From Planctomycetota bacterium (GTDB lineage Bacteria; Planctomycetota; Planctomycetia; Gemmatales; Gemmataceae): a stretch of DNA of 44,427 nt. Positions 8,872 to 18,999 of this stretch are shown in pieces. A program made the position numbers and the translations under genes. Location: assembly GCA_021809185.1 (NCBI GenBank), contig JAKBAI010000014.1, positions 1 through 44,427 of the forward strand, read 5' to 3'. Below the pieces are notes generated by a model that was given only the letters and a program-made list of their open reading frames with translations, ran no database searches and was not told the origin of the DNA. The stretch's first letter is position 1; each line of letters opens with the position of its first letter.

Positions 8872-9708
8872 TTAAGCATTTTTTTCTAAAATGAGGGTTA
8901 CGGGGCCATCGTTAACCAATTCCACCTGCATATCTGCTCCAAATTCCCCCTCAGCAACGTAGACCCCTCTGCTTCGAATAACTTCAATAAAGGTGCGATA
9001 AAGCGGTTTCGCTATTTCTGGTTGTGCTGCTGTAACAAAACTAGGTCGCCTCCCCTTTTGGCAATCTCCATATAGTGTAAATTGGCTGACAACCAGTACC
9101 TCTCCCTGAATTTCTTCCAGCCCAAGATTCATTTTCCCTTCGGAATTCGGAAAAATTCTTAAACTAACGATTTTCTCCGCAAGCCAATGAACAACACTTT
9201 CATTATCGCTTGAATGTATCCCCAATAAGATGACCAATCCCTTTTGTATTTCACCAACGATTCTCAATTGTTGAGGGATTTCTCGATTTTTTAATCGATT
9301 CTCTGAGGATAATTCGCTGTTGATCTGTTCCCTTTTTTGGTCATTCTTTTGATGAAAGTTAACACTAAATTCATTAATATTTTCTGATCCACTATCTTCA
9401 ATTTTGGAAACTTGTTGGGTCGATTCTATATTAGCTTGATCATTTGACTCTAGCGGACCAGATGAATGCTCGATTTCTGGAGGATGCTCTACCACCGATT
9501 TCGCTAAATAAGGATTAGAAGCAGTAGTTGCCACAGAGCTACCACTATCATTATTTATATGATCACTTATATGATCACTTGAAGTATCTGGTAAAATAAT
9601 TCCTTGAGCAATAGAAATTGCTTGGGTGAAGTCCTGTTTTTCAGAATCAGCTAAGTTGGAAACAACCGCTACCCTGGCTCGTTTCACCCGTTGAATAACT
9701 GCTCGCAT
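8872..9708 (-). CDS. dtd: D-aminoacyl-tRNA deacylase (DTD) with a ~130-residue insertion
   Basis: The ends match DTD, which removes D-amino acids from mischarged tRNA: MRAVIQRV at the start, then GEIQKGLVILLG, the SQFTLYGD motif with the catalytic region, KGRRPSF and the NDGPVTLIL motif. Family members are about 145-150 residues; this one is 278. The excess is a block of about 130 mostly polar residues (about 17-148; nucleotides 9265-9660) placed in the first beta hairpin, between RVAVV and RIVGEI. The block is rich in Ser, Asn, Asp, Glu and Gln and contains a short DNA duplication (tatatgatcact twice near 9557-9580). The frame is continuous. I chose the ATG at 9708 over the adjacent TTG. It probably still folds as DTD with a disordered surface loop. 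Confidence 0.9.
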   Translation of the reverse strand: MRAVIQRVKRARVAVVSNLADSEKQDFTQAISIAQGIILPDTSSDHISDHINNDSGSSVATTASNPYLAKSVVEHPPEIEHSSGPLESNDQANIESTQQVSKIEDSGSENINEFSVNFHQKNDQKREQINSELSSENRLKNREIPQQLRIVGEIQKGLVILLGIHSSDNESVVHWLAEKIVSLRIFPNSEGKMNLGLEEIQGEVLVVSQFTLYGDCQKGRRPSFVTAAQPEIAKPLYRTFIEVIRSRGVYVAEGEFGADMQVELVNDGPVTLILEKNA

Positions 9709-10212
9709 CAATCCGGTCTTTTCTAGTTATTTGGAGAGTTCCATTTTTATAGAAGAATAACCAATCAAGGAAAGAGGGAAATTCAAATATTCGTGGTGAA
9801 TTATCCTCCGAACGAGGACTTTTCAAGATTTTCCTCGATCGAGTCGATTTTTTGATATCGAATAGCGAAAGGGATTATAATTAATTTAAAGATGAATTTT
9901 AATGCAGAGGTTTCTGCTCGATTTGTTGACAGAGGAAGAAATAAAATTGGGATTATAAATCGAAATAGATAGATATTATTAAGATAATTTCACGAGAGAG
10001 GAAGACTTCGAGTACGGAAATCTAACCGCGAAAATCGAAGTGTTACCAGATAAGGATTACGGCAAACACTTAAAGGTAGATCGACCAGTTGTTATGTTGT
10101 CAATATTTTAACTTTTTGTAGTTGAAAGTGCTTGTTTCTACTTCTTTCCCCACCATTTAGAATGGGGAGCTTCGCTATATTAAAGCCAGCAAACTCAAAG
10201 ATTCAATAAAAA
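9709..10212. other. Intergenic region between divergent dtd and methyltransferase genes
   Basis: About 500 bp, AT-rich, between two genes transcribed away from each other, so it should hold both promoters. I see a 10-bp palindrome CTCGATCGAG near 9834-9843 and short T-runs, but no clear promoter hexamer pair, RNA gene or frame. Confidence 0.4.
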
Positions 10213-11217
10213 ATGAAAAAAAGAGCGCCACGCAATCAAACATTGATCGTCCATGAACATGAGAAACACGATCTCTTATCTCAAACAATCACTCTGAAGT
10301 CCCCTTGCTCTGTAAAGGACATCGAGGATAAGCTCATTTTTCAAGACCTATTTTCATGCGCTGACCTTTTACCAGAAGCGTTTGTCGATCTCTTGATCAT
10401 CGATCCGCCTTATAATCTGAACAAAAGATATGGAAACAGAACATTTTCTAAAACCTCTTTCGAATCTTACGAAGATTGGCTTGACTCGTGGATCATAAAG
10501 TTGAAACGCTGTCTAAAACAAACGGCATCTCTTTATGTATGCTGTGATTGGCAATCTTCGAAATCGGTCCAAACCGTTCTAGAGAAGCATTTCATTGTGC
10601 GAAATCGCATTACCTGGGAGCGGGAGAAGGGGCGCGGAGCAACAGCTAATTGGAAGAATTGTTCCGAAGATATCTGGTTCTGCACGGTATCCAAGGACTA
10701 TTTATTTAATGTCGAAGCCGTCAAGTTGAAACGAAAAGTGATTGCCCCTTATCGTCATTCCTCCGGTGAGCCTAAAGATTGGGAGGAAACCGAAGATGGG
10801 AACTATCGCCTAACCCATCCTTCTAATCTCTGGACAGATATTTCTATCCCTTTTTGGTCGATGCCTGAAAATACAGATCATCCAACACAGAAACCAGAAA
10901 AGCTGATTGCCAAGCTAATTCTCGCGAGTTCAAAAGTTCACGATTTTGTCTTTGATCCTTTTTTGGGTTCAGGAACAACTTGTGTGGTCGCTAAAAAGCT
11001 GAACAGAAAGTTCTCGGGAATCGAACAAGAATCGGATTATTGCCAAATCGCTATTAAACGACTAAATCGAGCTGAATCAGATAACTCGATCCAAGGTTAT
11101 CACGATGGATATTTTTGGGAACGTAATAGTCGAGCGGATCAAAAACAGGAGTCGATCAAAATCCTAAATCAGAAGAATTTCTCAGGGTCGATAGAAGAAA
11201 ATAATTCAGAGCAATAA
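10213..11217 (+). CDS. Beta-class DNA adenine/cytosine-N4 methyltransferase, orphan
   Basis: 334 residues. The catalytic motif IV DPPYN comes first (LLIIDPPYNL, about residue 60), followed by a central region that should read the target (ITWEREKGRGATANWKN...) and, near the C-terminus, the SAM-binding motif DPFLGSGTT (about 255). The order IV-target domain-I defines the beta group of amino-methyltransferases, and DPPY favours N6-adenine. HPTQKPEKL is the motif X region just before motif I. No restriction enzyme gene lies next to it, so it may be a solitary methylase with a regulatory role, or a relic of a restriction-modification system. The recognition site cannot be read from the sequence. 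Starts at ATG after an A-rich stretch with no strong ribosome site. Confidence 0.88.
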   Translation: MKKRAPRNQTLIVHEHEKHDLLSQTITLKSPCSVKDIEDKLIFQDLFSCADLLPEAFVDLLIIDPPYNLNKRYGNRTFSKTSFESYEDWLDSWIIKLKRCLKQTASLYVCCDWQSSKSVQTVLEKHFIVRNRITWEREKGRGATANWKNCSEDIWFCTVSKDYLFNVEAVKLKRKVIAPYRHSSGEPKDWEETEDGNYRLTHPSNLWTDISIPFWSMPENTDHPTQKPEKLIAKLILASSKVHDFVFDPFLGSGTTCVVAKKLNRKFSGIEQESDYCQIAIKRLNRAESDNSIQGYHDGYFWERNSRADQKQESIKILNQKNFSGSIEENNSEQ

Positions 11218-11391
11218 TTCAAAAGGTACTAGACCTTATCAACTTGTTTTTGAATGGCACTCCGATCACGCCCAAAGCGATTTGGGTGAACGCCCACTAA
11301 GTGCTCGGTGATAGACTTGGAGTTTAAGTGATTCGCTCATCGTATGCACCAGAATCTGCATCTTTCCAAGCGAAAAACAGTTAGTTAAAAG

Positions 11392-11417
11392 CTGTGGGCG
11401 AAAACTGTGGGCGAAAA
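11392..11417. repeat. 13-bp direct repeat, two copies, near the end of rho
   Basis: CTGTGGGCGAAAA occurs twice head to tail just past the rho stop codon. A small inverted repeat, CCCAAA-gcga-TTTGGG (11271-11286), lies further on between the convergent methyltransferase and rho genes. Neither has the T-run of an intrinsic terminator. Confidence 0.6.
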
Positions 11418-11424
11418 GAGGGAA

Positions 11425-12837
11425 TTACGACAGGTTGAAATTGAGTAAAAATTCGGTGTTACTACGAGCACGGCGAAGACGTGAAGTAAGCATTTCCATC
11501 GCTTCAACCGGGTGCATATCGGAAAGAACTCTTCGCAGAAGTCGCTGTCGCTCATGTTCGTCAGGATGGAGAAGCAATTCTTCTTTACGAGTACCCGAGC
11601 TATTGACATCAATCGCAGGCCAGACCCGTTTATCAACCAAGCGACGATCTAGATGCAGCTCCATATTCCCAGTACCCTTGAATTCCTCAAAGATAACATC
11701 ATCTAGTTTGGAGCCGGTATCGATCAAAGCGGTAGCGATAATAGTTAACGAACCCCCTTCTTCAATATTTCGAGCGGCACCAAAGAACCGTTTTGGTTTT
11801 TGCAAGGCGTTGGAATCCAACCCCCCAGTGAGGAGTTTACCACTGCCAGGAGATTCGGTATTATAAGCACGGGCCATACGTGTAATCGAATCCATTAGAA
11901 TGACCACATCGAACTTTCGTTCTACCATACGTTTGGCTTTTTCTAGAACAATTTCGCTTACGTGGATATGTTCTTCGGGGGGTTCATCGAAGGTGCTAGC
12001 AACAATTTCAACATTTTTCCCAACAACCACTCGTTGCATGTCAGTAACTTCTTCAGGGCGCTCGTCGATAAGAAGGATGAAGATGTAACATTCGGGATGG
12101 TTACGTTGAATAGCGAGAGCCATTTTTTGCAAGAGAACCGTTTTACCCGCGCGCGGTGGGGAGACAATCAAACCGCGTTGCCCTTTCCCAATCGGAGTGA
12201 TCAAATCGACCACACGTCCGGCAATTTCATCACTGGTGGTTTCCAGGATAAAACGTTTATCGGGATGCAAGGGGGTTAAATCTTCAAAACTGGTAATCGA
12301 TTGAATTTCTTCGCAAGGAATTCCGTTGACGAGTTCGACCTGCATGAGAGCAAAGTTGTCTTGCCCTTCCACAGGTAACCGAATAGGCCCTTCAACAAGC
12401 AGACCGGTTTTCAAACCCATCCGACGAATTTGGCTAGGGGAGACATAAATATCTTCTGGAGAAGCGAGGTAATTATGGGCTTGAGAACGCAGAAACCCAT
12501 AACCATCGGGTAATACTTCGATAGTGCCGGCTCCGCGAACAACTTCTCCTCGTTCAATCTGTTTTCGCACAATTCCAACAATGAGTTGGGCGCGGTTCAT
12601 CCCCGAGTGTTCGGCGATCCCCTCCATTTCCGCCAAAGCAAAAAGTTTCGGAGTCGTAAAACGGTATAAGCCATCCAAACGAACCGTCGGTGGTGGACTT
12701 TCTGCAGCACTACCGCTTGCTTTGCGAGTCGTTCTTTTGCGAGCCGTTGCGGTTGCTGTTGTAGATTCAGTTGACGTTGCTTCCAAATTTGATGATGTGG
12801 TTTTCGACGCGCTGTCGTCGCTTTTGGCGACAGTCAT
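11425..12837 (-). CDS. rho: Transcription termination factor Rho
   Basis: About 470 residues, an RNA-dependent hexameric helicase that ends transcription. The N-terminal 50 residues are Ser/Thr/Ala-rich and basic. Then come the helical Rho-N region ([20 protein letters not shown]), the RNA-binding cold-shock-like domain ([15 protein letters not shown]), the P-loop [10 protein letters not shown] (the family more often has PPKAGKT, but the Walker lysine is kept), Walker [17 protein letters not shown], and the GGLDSNAL and [16 protein letters not shown] loops. The ATG at 12837 has AGGG eight bases upstream; the ATG at 12843 is also in frame but sits too close to that site. Upstream lies a long AT-rich region with inverted repeats. 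Confidence 0.96.
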   Translation of the reverse strand: MTVAKSDDSASKTTSSNLEATSTESTTATATARKRTTRKASGSAAESPPPTVRLDGLYRFTTPKLFALAEMEGIAEHSGMNRAQLIVGIVRKQIERGEVVRGAGTIEVLPDGYGFLRSQAHNYLASPEDIYVSPSQIRRMGLKTGLLVEGPIRLPVEGQDNFALMQVELVNGIPCEEIQSITSFEDLTPLHPDKRFILETTSDEIAGRVVDLITPIGKGQRGLIVSPPRAGKTVLLQKMALAIQRNHPECYIFILLIDERPEEVTDMQRVVVGKNVEIVASTFDEPPEEHIHVSEIVLEKAKRMVERKFDVVILMDSITRMARAYNTESPGSGKLLTGGLDSNALQKPKRFFGAARNIEEGGSLTIIATALIDTGSKLDDVIFEEFKGTGNMELHLDRRLVDKRVWPAIDVNSSGTRKEELLLHPDEHERQRLLRRVLSDMHPVEAMEMLTSRLRRARSNTEFLLNFNLS

Positions 12838-12898
12838 AAGCATTTCCCTTAAAAAATGAAATTTAAAATTAAACTCGATTCGTTAAAACGATTGTCTG

Positions 12899-12965
12899 CA
12901 AACCGTTGCACCCCAACGGTTTGGAGTTTCTTGCTATCTAAATCATTTCAAACCCTTGAAACTCC
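12899..12965 (-). promoter_or_regulatory. Possible structured leader upstream of rho
   Basis: About 60 bases before the rho start is a 10-bp perfect inverted repeat, CAAACCGTTG-gggtg-CAACGGTTTG on the minus strand (12899-12923). Next to it a second pair, GGAGTTTC (12923-12930) and GAAACTCC (12958-12965), could form a larger stem. Rho is often autoregulated through its leader, so a regulatory RNA structure is plausible, but no T-run follows and the role is inferred. Confidence 0.4.
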
Positions 12966-14461
12966 CAATAGCAACAGATATAGAGATCGACGCAAGCTCT
13001 ATAACAGGTATCTTAATCCGTTACTTGCAAGATAACTTGAACTAAAAATCAAAATTCGCTGTATCATCAAGCGAGTAACTTTCAGATATTTTTGACCAGA
13101 ACTTTTTACAATTCTGTTTGACTATTTCCCTTCAAATTGTTTACCATGACTGTGATTCTTAGACATGATATCGATTTATAAGATTGATCAAAAAATAACA
13201 ATAAGAGGTTCATTTACGCAAAGTAGTATTCCTGAATTAGTTTACTAAAAAACGTGTTAAAATCCGTACTGAAAAACCATAACTGAAATTTTCACTTTCT
13301 AAAACATGAGTATTTTCTATCTTAAAACCTGAATTCATAAAATGGCTTCCTGATCCTAATCTTTAATTCTGATTTAGCTCAAATTCTAAGTTTATTTTCC
13401 CTATTTCTATTCTTGGTTTGGTAAAGATTTTACATTGATCTTGCAATTCTAAAAATCGGTTGGTTGATTCTTTCTCACTCTATTTCCTAAAATTCAAGCA
13501 CTCAAATTCTAGTAATAAGGGATTGAGCTAGGCTAAATAATCGTTCCATTCTAAATGAACTATTGTTTGTTAATAATTATCATTATGAACGGCATAAGCC
13601 CATTTTCATCATTAAGCAAATTTGCATATTAAATGAATAGCTTTTATTGTCAACTTTCATATCAACTTTCAACTATGAAATATTTTACGAACTTTCTCCA
13701 TTAAAAATACCCTGAATCGGGCGGATAATATAAGTGGTAAGGTGGAAACTAATTAACTACTTTGAATAAACACTCATAAAGAAATTTAGTGCGGAGATCT
13801 TAGTAAGGATATAAATGAGTGACTTTCCGTAGTTTTCACAAATTCAGGATAGATGCATTATTTTCTTCTTTTCAATTTAAAACATTTAGTTAATTATTTG
13901 GCGAAACTGAAGTCTGATTAAATCCAATTAAAAACGCACGAATAATTATACACAAAATAGATTTTCTAAATTATCTGCTTAAATTATTTACTTATGATAT
14001 TTTTTGAGGAGACCAAATAACAGATCCTCAAATAAAGGATCTCACTAATTCATTATTTTCTTTAGACAAAAACATATCTCTTTAAATCACTATAGCAAAC
14101 CATTGTTAAAAAGTAAAGTAGAAAAAAAGCAGAAAATTAGCACTCTCAAAACTTTTCATTTTTAACTTTGCAACCAATAGAACAGAAAAAATCTATTACT
14201 TTATCAATCCGTATTGATCGGTATGGATATTTCTATAGTTCGAAGACCTAAACTTATCATTAATTGTTAGGTAATTATAAATATTATGTAATTATCTTGG
14301 AATTCAATCATTCCGAAAGAAATAGTTCAAGTAAAAATATATATCGATTCTGGACCATCGAATTGATTGAAATCGTCTAATGAACTTGAATCATCAAACC
14401 GAATCAGTTTTCCGATTCTATCTCTATTCATTTTCGATTTATCTCAAGTTGAACCCAGACT

Positions 14462-14491
14462 TAAATTGAAATTGGTTTTAATTTCAATTTA
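14462..14491. repeat. 12-bp perfect inverted repeat in the AT-rich region
   Basis: TAAATTGAAATT, loop GGTTTT, AATTTCAATTTA. It has no adjoining T-run beyond the arm itself. It could be a weak bidirectional terminator or a protein-binding palindrome. Confidence 0.55.
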
Positions 14492-14790
14492 GCTTCAAAA
14501 GTTGAGATATACTTTAACAAAAGCTCCCAAATATAAACTAAGTTTATCAAATAATTATTATCTGGCAAGGCACTTTAAAAAGATTCTATCGATTGATAAA
14601 CCCAGAACCGAAAATATTAGGATTGTTTGGGTTATTTCTTCGGCATTTTGGCTGGGTCTTTCCAAAGCGATTATCAATCCTATCGAATCTTGGAATCTTT
14701 GGTATCAAATAGGGGAGTATCTCGTACTCGGTACCAACTATCTATGGAGAAGCGGTATCTATGCAGAAGCGGGTGAAATCAAAATTTTTA

Positions 14791-16392
14791 TTAATTAAGT
14801 GGGGCAAAGCGTTGAATGATCCGTTTAGCGGTACGCAAGCCATCAACCGCAGCGCTGATGATGCCACCCGCATATCCAGCCCCTTCCCCAACGGGGTAAA
14901 TACCAGCAATGCTAAGGGATTCTCGACTATCTTCATGTCTGGGGATACGAATGGGGCAGCTCCCACGGGTTTCTGGGCCAACAATGACCCCTTCTTTCAA
15001 AAATGCGCCGCGCCAAAATCGATCCAGTTTGGGTAAACCTTCTTTCAAAGATTGTTCAATAAAGCTTGGCATCACTTCACGCAAATCGGCACCAATCGAT
15101 TGCCGAGGATAGCTTACGGAAACTGTTTTAGAAGATTTTCTATCTGCCAAAAAATCATTGGCGAGCTGAACAGGGCAGCGGTATTCCCCCTTACCAAGGA
15201 GATAAGCAACGTGTTCAAATCGTTTCTGCAATTCAAAACCTGCTAGGGGATGATCGCTACCAAACTCTTTGGTTGGCAGAGTAACAACCAGCCCACTATT
15301 GGCAAATGCAGAATCGCGACGAGATAGACTCATGCCATTCGTACAGAAATAGCCTTCGCTGGAAACACTCGGAATAATATACCCCCCGGCACACATACAA
15401 AATGTAAAAACGGGGGAGTTTCCACGCGCGATCAAGGAGTAATCGGCATTGCCGAGCTGTTGTTCATATAGACCGCGCCCGTACTGGATTCGATTCACTA
15501 ATTCCTGAGGGTGCTCGATTCTTACCCCGAACTGGAAAGGTTTTTGTACGATGGTTACCCCACGTTTCAGCAGAACCTCTACCGTATCGCGAGCGGAATG
15601 GCCGATGGCCAAAACCACTACATCACTCGGAATAATACCTGAAGAGGTAACGACTCCTCGAATGGCCCCATCCTGAATTATAAAATCTTCGACACGGCAT
15701 TGAAAGCGGACCTCGCCTCCAAATGCTTCTATCCGATGACGAATGGCTTTTACCACGGCAGGCAGCCGATTGCTTCCTAAGTGAGGGCGGTGTTCATAAA
15801 TAACCGATTGTTTCCCCTTGCATTCTGCAAAAAGCTGAAGCACGCGATCGACATCAGAGCCTGTATTTCGGCAAGTTAGTTTCCCGTCACTGAAAGTTCC
15901 TGCTCCCCCTTCGCCAAACAGATAATTACTTTCGGGACTGAACTCCCCTCCTTCATCAAATCGTTTCACATCTCGAATTCGTTGAGAAACTTGGGTTCCT
16001 CTTTCCAGAACGATTGGCCGATAACCAAGTTCTGCTAGAAAATAAGCAGTAACCAGCCCACCTGGGCCGGAACCGATAACAATTGGCCGATAGCGCAAGG
16101 GATCTTTCCCCAATTCCCCAATCGAAAATGTATTTTCTTGATAACTTTGAATTTGGGTGTTGCCAGCTCGCTGACTCCTTTTTATAACAGCGGCTTCGTT
16201 CTCCCCCAATTGCACTTGAGCATTAAAAACGAATTGTAAAGACCGTTTATCGCGTAAATCCAGGCTTTTACGTAAAATACGCCATTGCCGCAATTCATCG
16301 AGCGGAACTTCCAGCACTCGGCTCAAATGAAGCGGTAAATGTTCGATCGGTTCATCGATCGGTAAGCGAAGATTGTTGATCCGAATTGCCAT
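14791..16392 (-). CDS. FAD-dependent dehydrogenase, COG2509 type
   Basis: 533 residues. An N-terminal region of about 100 residues (MAIRINNLRLPIDEPIEHLP...) precedes the dinucleotide-binding motif VIGSGPGGLVTAYFLAELGY with the acidic end of strand two (VLERG). The FGEGGAGTFSDGKL block, AIGHSARDT, and a C-terminal GIYPVGEGAGYAGGI motif are characteristic of the uncharacterised FAD-dependent dehydrogenases of COG2509. The GEGAGYAGGI motif binds FAD near the end of the chain. The substrate is unknown in the family. ATG start, single gene, with 438 bp of non-coding DNA upstream. Confidence 0.88.
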   Translation of the reverse strand: MAIRINNLRLPIDEPIEHLPLHLSRVLEVPLDELRQWRILRKSLDLRDKRSLQFVFNAQVQLGENEAAVIKRSQRAGNTQIQSYQENTFSIGELGKDPLRYRPIVIGSGPGGLVTAYFLAELGYRPIVLERGTQVSQRIRDVKRFDEGGEFSPESNYLFGEGGAGTFSDGKLTCRNTGSDVDRVLQLFAECKGKQSVIYEHRPHLGSNRLPAVVKAIRHRIEAFGGEVRFQCRVEDFIIQDGAIRGVVTSSGIIPSDVVVLAIGHSARDTVEVLLKRGVTIVQKPFQFGVRIEHPQELVNRIQYGRGLYEQQLGNADYSLIARGNSPVFTFCMCAGGYIIPSVSSEGYFCTNGMSLSRRDSAFANSGLVVTLPTKEFGSDHPLAGFELQKRFEHVAYLLGKGEYRCPVQLANDFLADRKSSKTVSVSYPRQSIGADLREVMPSFIEQSLKEGLPKLDRFWRGAFLKEGVIVGPETRGSCPIRIPRHEDSRESLSIAGIYPVGEGAGYAGGIISAAVDGLRTAKRIIQRFAPLN

Positions 16393-16830
16393 ACTTTTTT
16401 TGATTACTTTTCTTTGATTATTATAGAATCGCTTTAAATTTTGTTACTTTTGCACTACCTTTCTTAAAATACGCTTATAGCCTATTATAATAAAATAGTC
16501 TGAAAAGAAAAGTGTTTTAGCGAAGAGTATCCAAATAGCTCATTGTTAAGCTGCATTTTTCTAACTACATATTATCAAGGTAATTTTTTAACGGATCTCG
16601 TTCAGATAACTGTTCCAATATATAGAGTATTTTGATAATTCAAATGATCTTCATAGGAACGGTAATTAAATCATTCAAACAATTTTCTAAATACGATTGA
16701 CTATATTTAAATGGATGTTCGATTACTGATCGTTAAAATATAAGACCTATTTATTTTTTTTATGGATTATGGAAGGTCAGAACGCTTATAGTCTCAACAG
16801 AGCTTACGGAATAGGCACTTAGAATAGGAA
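16393..16830. other. Intergenic region, AT-rich
   Basis: About 440 bp between two minus-strand genes. It should contain the promoter of the COG2509 gene. I see nothing else that I can support: no frame, hairpin with a T-run or RNA gene. Confidence 0.4.
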
Positions 16831-18828
16831 CTAACTGGGACTATTGGAATTTTCTGGTTTTGGAACCTGAATCTCATCTTCTTGAAAATGGACCTCGATA
16901 ATGCTCGTGACAGCAAAATCTCGCCAAACATGATGATCGTCTTGACAATGAATGATGCCAGTGCGAAGTTGTATTCGCCAGCGACAAAGCGAATGATTCT
17001 CCTTTTTGAGGTGGCGGAGCATTTGGGCATCTATTCCGGAAGGAATAACCGTATCCCGTTCGCTCTGAGGGTGAAGAATTTGGTCGTCGAACTTCTGTTC
17101 GGGGAGATAGTTTGCTTCCAGAACATTATGATCGAGCGGCCAAGGAAACAACCCCCCTTTATAAATTTCAGAACCGATCGCAATTTGATTGTAGGGGATG
17201 GGTTGATTTTTTCTTTCTTGGCGATTGAATGCGGGGTCTGTAGGGTAAAATGCCACATCCTTCGATCGATTTTTCAGGCGAAGATATAGGCATAAAATTG
17301 GTCGAGAAACCTTTTTCTGAAGCAGTTGACCTGAACGGAGTTGTTCAAAATATTCTGTCTCCTTTTTTTCAACTTTTGTTGGTTCGATGCTAAGATCGCC
17401 AACCACTAGATTTTGGCCCAGTTTCACTTGTAAATGTTCAGGGACTTCTAATTTCGGATCGGGTAAGAGGGCACTCTTTAGTTCCTTGCGGTTGGCCCGA
17501 TCATATTCTCCATATACATCCGGAATCGCCTGAAAGGGATGAAGAGGTTTTGGGGTATCCGTCGCAAAGAAAATAGCAACGATGGATATTAGAATCGAAT
17601 AAAAGATAAAAAAGCCCAACAAGAATCGGGACTTTGTCCCTTTTTGAGCATTACGAACGACGGATTCTCGTTTGCTGGAAGGTTCTTTGATCGGTTGCGG
17701 TTCAAATTCCTTATTCTGAGGTCTCAATTTTTCTGAGGAACCGGAAGGAGATAGGAGAGGAGATAGGACTGGAATGGAAATCTCAGGGGATGAAATACTT
17801 CGAAGTAGTTCTTGTTCTTCGAAAGCTTTTTGCCTCATTTGATCAAAAGAGAGGGGGAATTCTGAATGGAGGAGTTCTGGATAGGGCATTTCCTGGTCAG
17901 CTGTTTCGATAGGATCTTGTTCCTCGACAGACCGATTTTCCGATGGTTCTACATGATCTGATGCGGGTGAACTTATTCCTGGTGAAGCTATTCCTGGTGA
18001 AGCTATTCCTGGTGAAGCTATTCCTGGTGAAGCTATTCCTGGTGAACTTGAGGCAGCAAGCTTGCCGAGATTATCCCACGATTTTCCTATCTGAATTTGC
18101 GTCATACTCGGCGTTGAAAAGGGCCGATTCATTGATACCGAATTTAGCGAAACATCAGAAGGGGCCTCTTCATTCGGCTTAGTATCCAGATGATTTCGCA
18201 AAGGGTTTGTCAAAAACGTATTCTCTGGTTCGATAATCGGTTTAATCGGTTCGGAACCAAAAATATCTTCATCCACTAATTCGCCAAAAATACTTTCAGG
18301 AGATTCTGGTTCATCATGCTCATTGAGGGAACCTTTCTGGTCGTGAGTGGCATCGTTAGCTGAATGGGTTGACGATTCAGCTCCATTCTTCGAGGGGGGC
18401 TGAAGAAAAGTTTGGCCTTGTGACGATGGGAGGGAACTTATTTTGCCATTTTCAGATGAATTGCTCTCTGCGGAGGAGCAAGACGAAGACGAAACAAACT
18501 GCTCGACGGTTGTTGAACTTATTATCGGATCGAAATTGTCAGCGGAATAGCTAGCATTATTGGTAGCACTACTAGCAGTGCTATTAGCAGTACTATTAGC
18601 AGTAGCAGCAAGTCCCGGTTCTGTCACCGTGCGAGAATCAGAAGAAGAATGAGAAGTAGTAGAAACGGGAGAGGTAGGTAGTCGTAAAAGGGTGAACAGA
18701 CCATCCGTTGATTTTGGGGACTGCAAAATGGCTTTGCAAAACGGGCAGCGGACCTTTCTTCCAAGATATATATCAAAAAGAGCAATTAAATGCTGACAGT
18801 GTGGGCAATTTTGATGGATTTCAGTCAT
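16831..18828 (-). CDS. Zinc-ribbon membrane protein of unknown function
   Basis: About 665 residues. The N-terminus holds a zinc ribbon with C8-x2-C11 and C28-x2-C31 (CPHC...CPFC), of the type common at the start of planctomycete proteins. A long disordered Ser/Pro/Glu-rich region follows (about 40-395), including five SPGIA-type repeats. One membrane segment lies at about 405-428 (LLGFFIFYSILISIVAIFF), then a C-terminal domain of about 235 residues with a beta-rich look (NLVVGDLSIEP..., LCLYLRLKNRS...AFYPTDPAFNR) that recalls domains comparing attribute values in a folded sandwich; I do not recognise it. Predicted orientation is zinc ribbon in the cytoplasm and C-terminal domain outside. Two ATGs (18834, 18828) are possible starts; I use the second. 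Confidence 0.75.
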   Translation of the reverse strand: MTEIHQNCPHCQHLIALFDIYLGRKVRCPFCKAILQSPKSTDGLFTLLRLPTSPVSTTSHSSSDSRTVTEPGLAATANSTANSTASSATNNASYSADNFDPIISSTTVEQFVSSSSCSSAESNSSENGKISSLPSSQGQTFLQPPSKNGAESSTHSANDATHDQKGSLNEHDEPESPESIFGELVDEDIFGSEPIKPIIEPENTFLTNPLRNHLDTKPNEEAPSDVSLNSVSMNRPFSTPSMTQIQIGKSWDNLGKLAASSSPGIASPGIASPGIASPGIASPGISSPASDHVEPSENRSVEEQDPIETADQEMPYPELLHSEFPLSFDQMRQKAFEEQELLRSISSPEISIPVLSPLLSPSGSSEKLRPQNKEFEPQPIKEPSSKRESVVRNAQKGTKSRFLLGFFIFYSILISIVAIFFATDTPKPLHPFQAIPDVYGEYDRANRKELKSALLPDPKLEVPEHLQVKLGQNLVVGDLSIEPTKVEKKETEYFEQLRSGQLLQKKVSRPILCLYLRLKNRSKDVAFYPTDPAFNRQERKNQPIPYNQIAIGSEIYKGGLFPWPLDHNVLEANYLPEQKFDDQILHPQSERDTVIPSGIDAQMLRHLKKENHSLCRWRIQLRTGIIHCQDDHHVWRDFAVTSIIEVHFQEDEIQVPKPENSNSPS
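17966..18040 (-). repeat. 15-bp in-frame tandem repeat encoding SPGIA units
   Basis: Five head-to-tail 15-bp units (ggtgaagctattcct on the plus strand), four identical and one differing at two positions, followed by a partial unit. They encode Ser-Pro-Gly-Ile-Ala/Ser repeats in the disordered part of the zinc-ribbon protein. Near-identity of units suggests recent slippage. Confidence 0.9.
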
Positions 18829-18999
18829 GAGCATTCTCAAAATCAACGTTGTAAAATAATATAAAGCCGATCATCAGATATATAGACCGAATTTTAGTTT
18901 ATCTCAGATCACAAATTTAATTCTCATTGGGTGATTTATTAGCATTATCGTATTAATAGTTATAATAAAAGCATATCACGTAGATAGGGAGAAAGCCAA

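Larger units (their letters stand above)
12844..14790. other. ~1.9 kb AT-rich region without a convincing gene
   Basis: Between the start of rho and the stop of the COG2509 gene. It is very AT-rich and lacks long frames; the one open frame on the plus strand at 14502-14798 has no family resemblance and starts with no clear ribosome site. It includes the rho leader at one end and a 12-bp hairpin at 14462-14491. I recognise no tRNA, known structured RNA or transposon remnant. Confidence 0.6.

Noticed and set aside
14502-14798. 98-residue open frame in the AT-rich region
   Set aside because: No recognisable family, no ribosome site, and it overlaps the 3' end of the COG2509 gene on the other strand; composition follows the AT-rich background.
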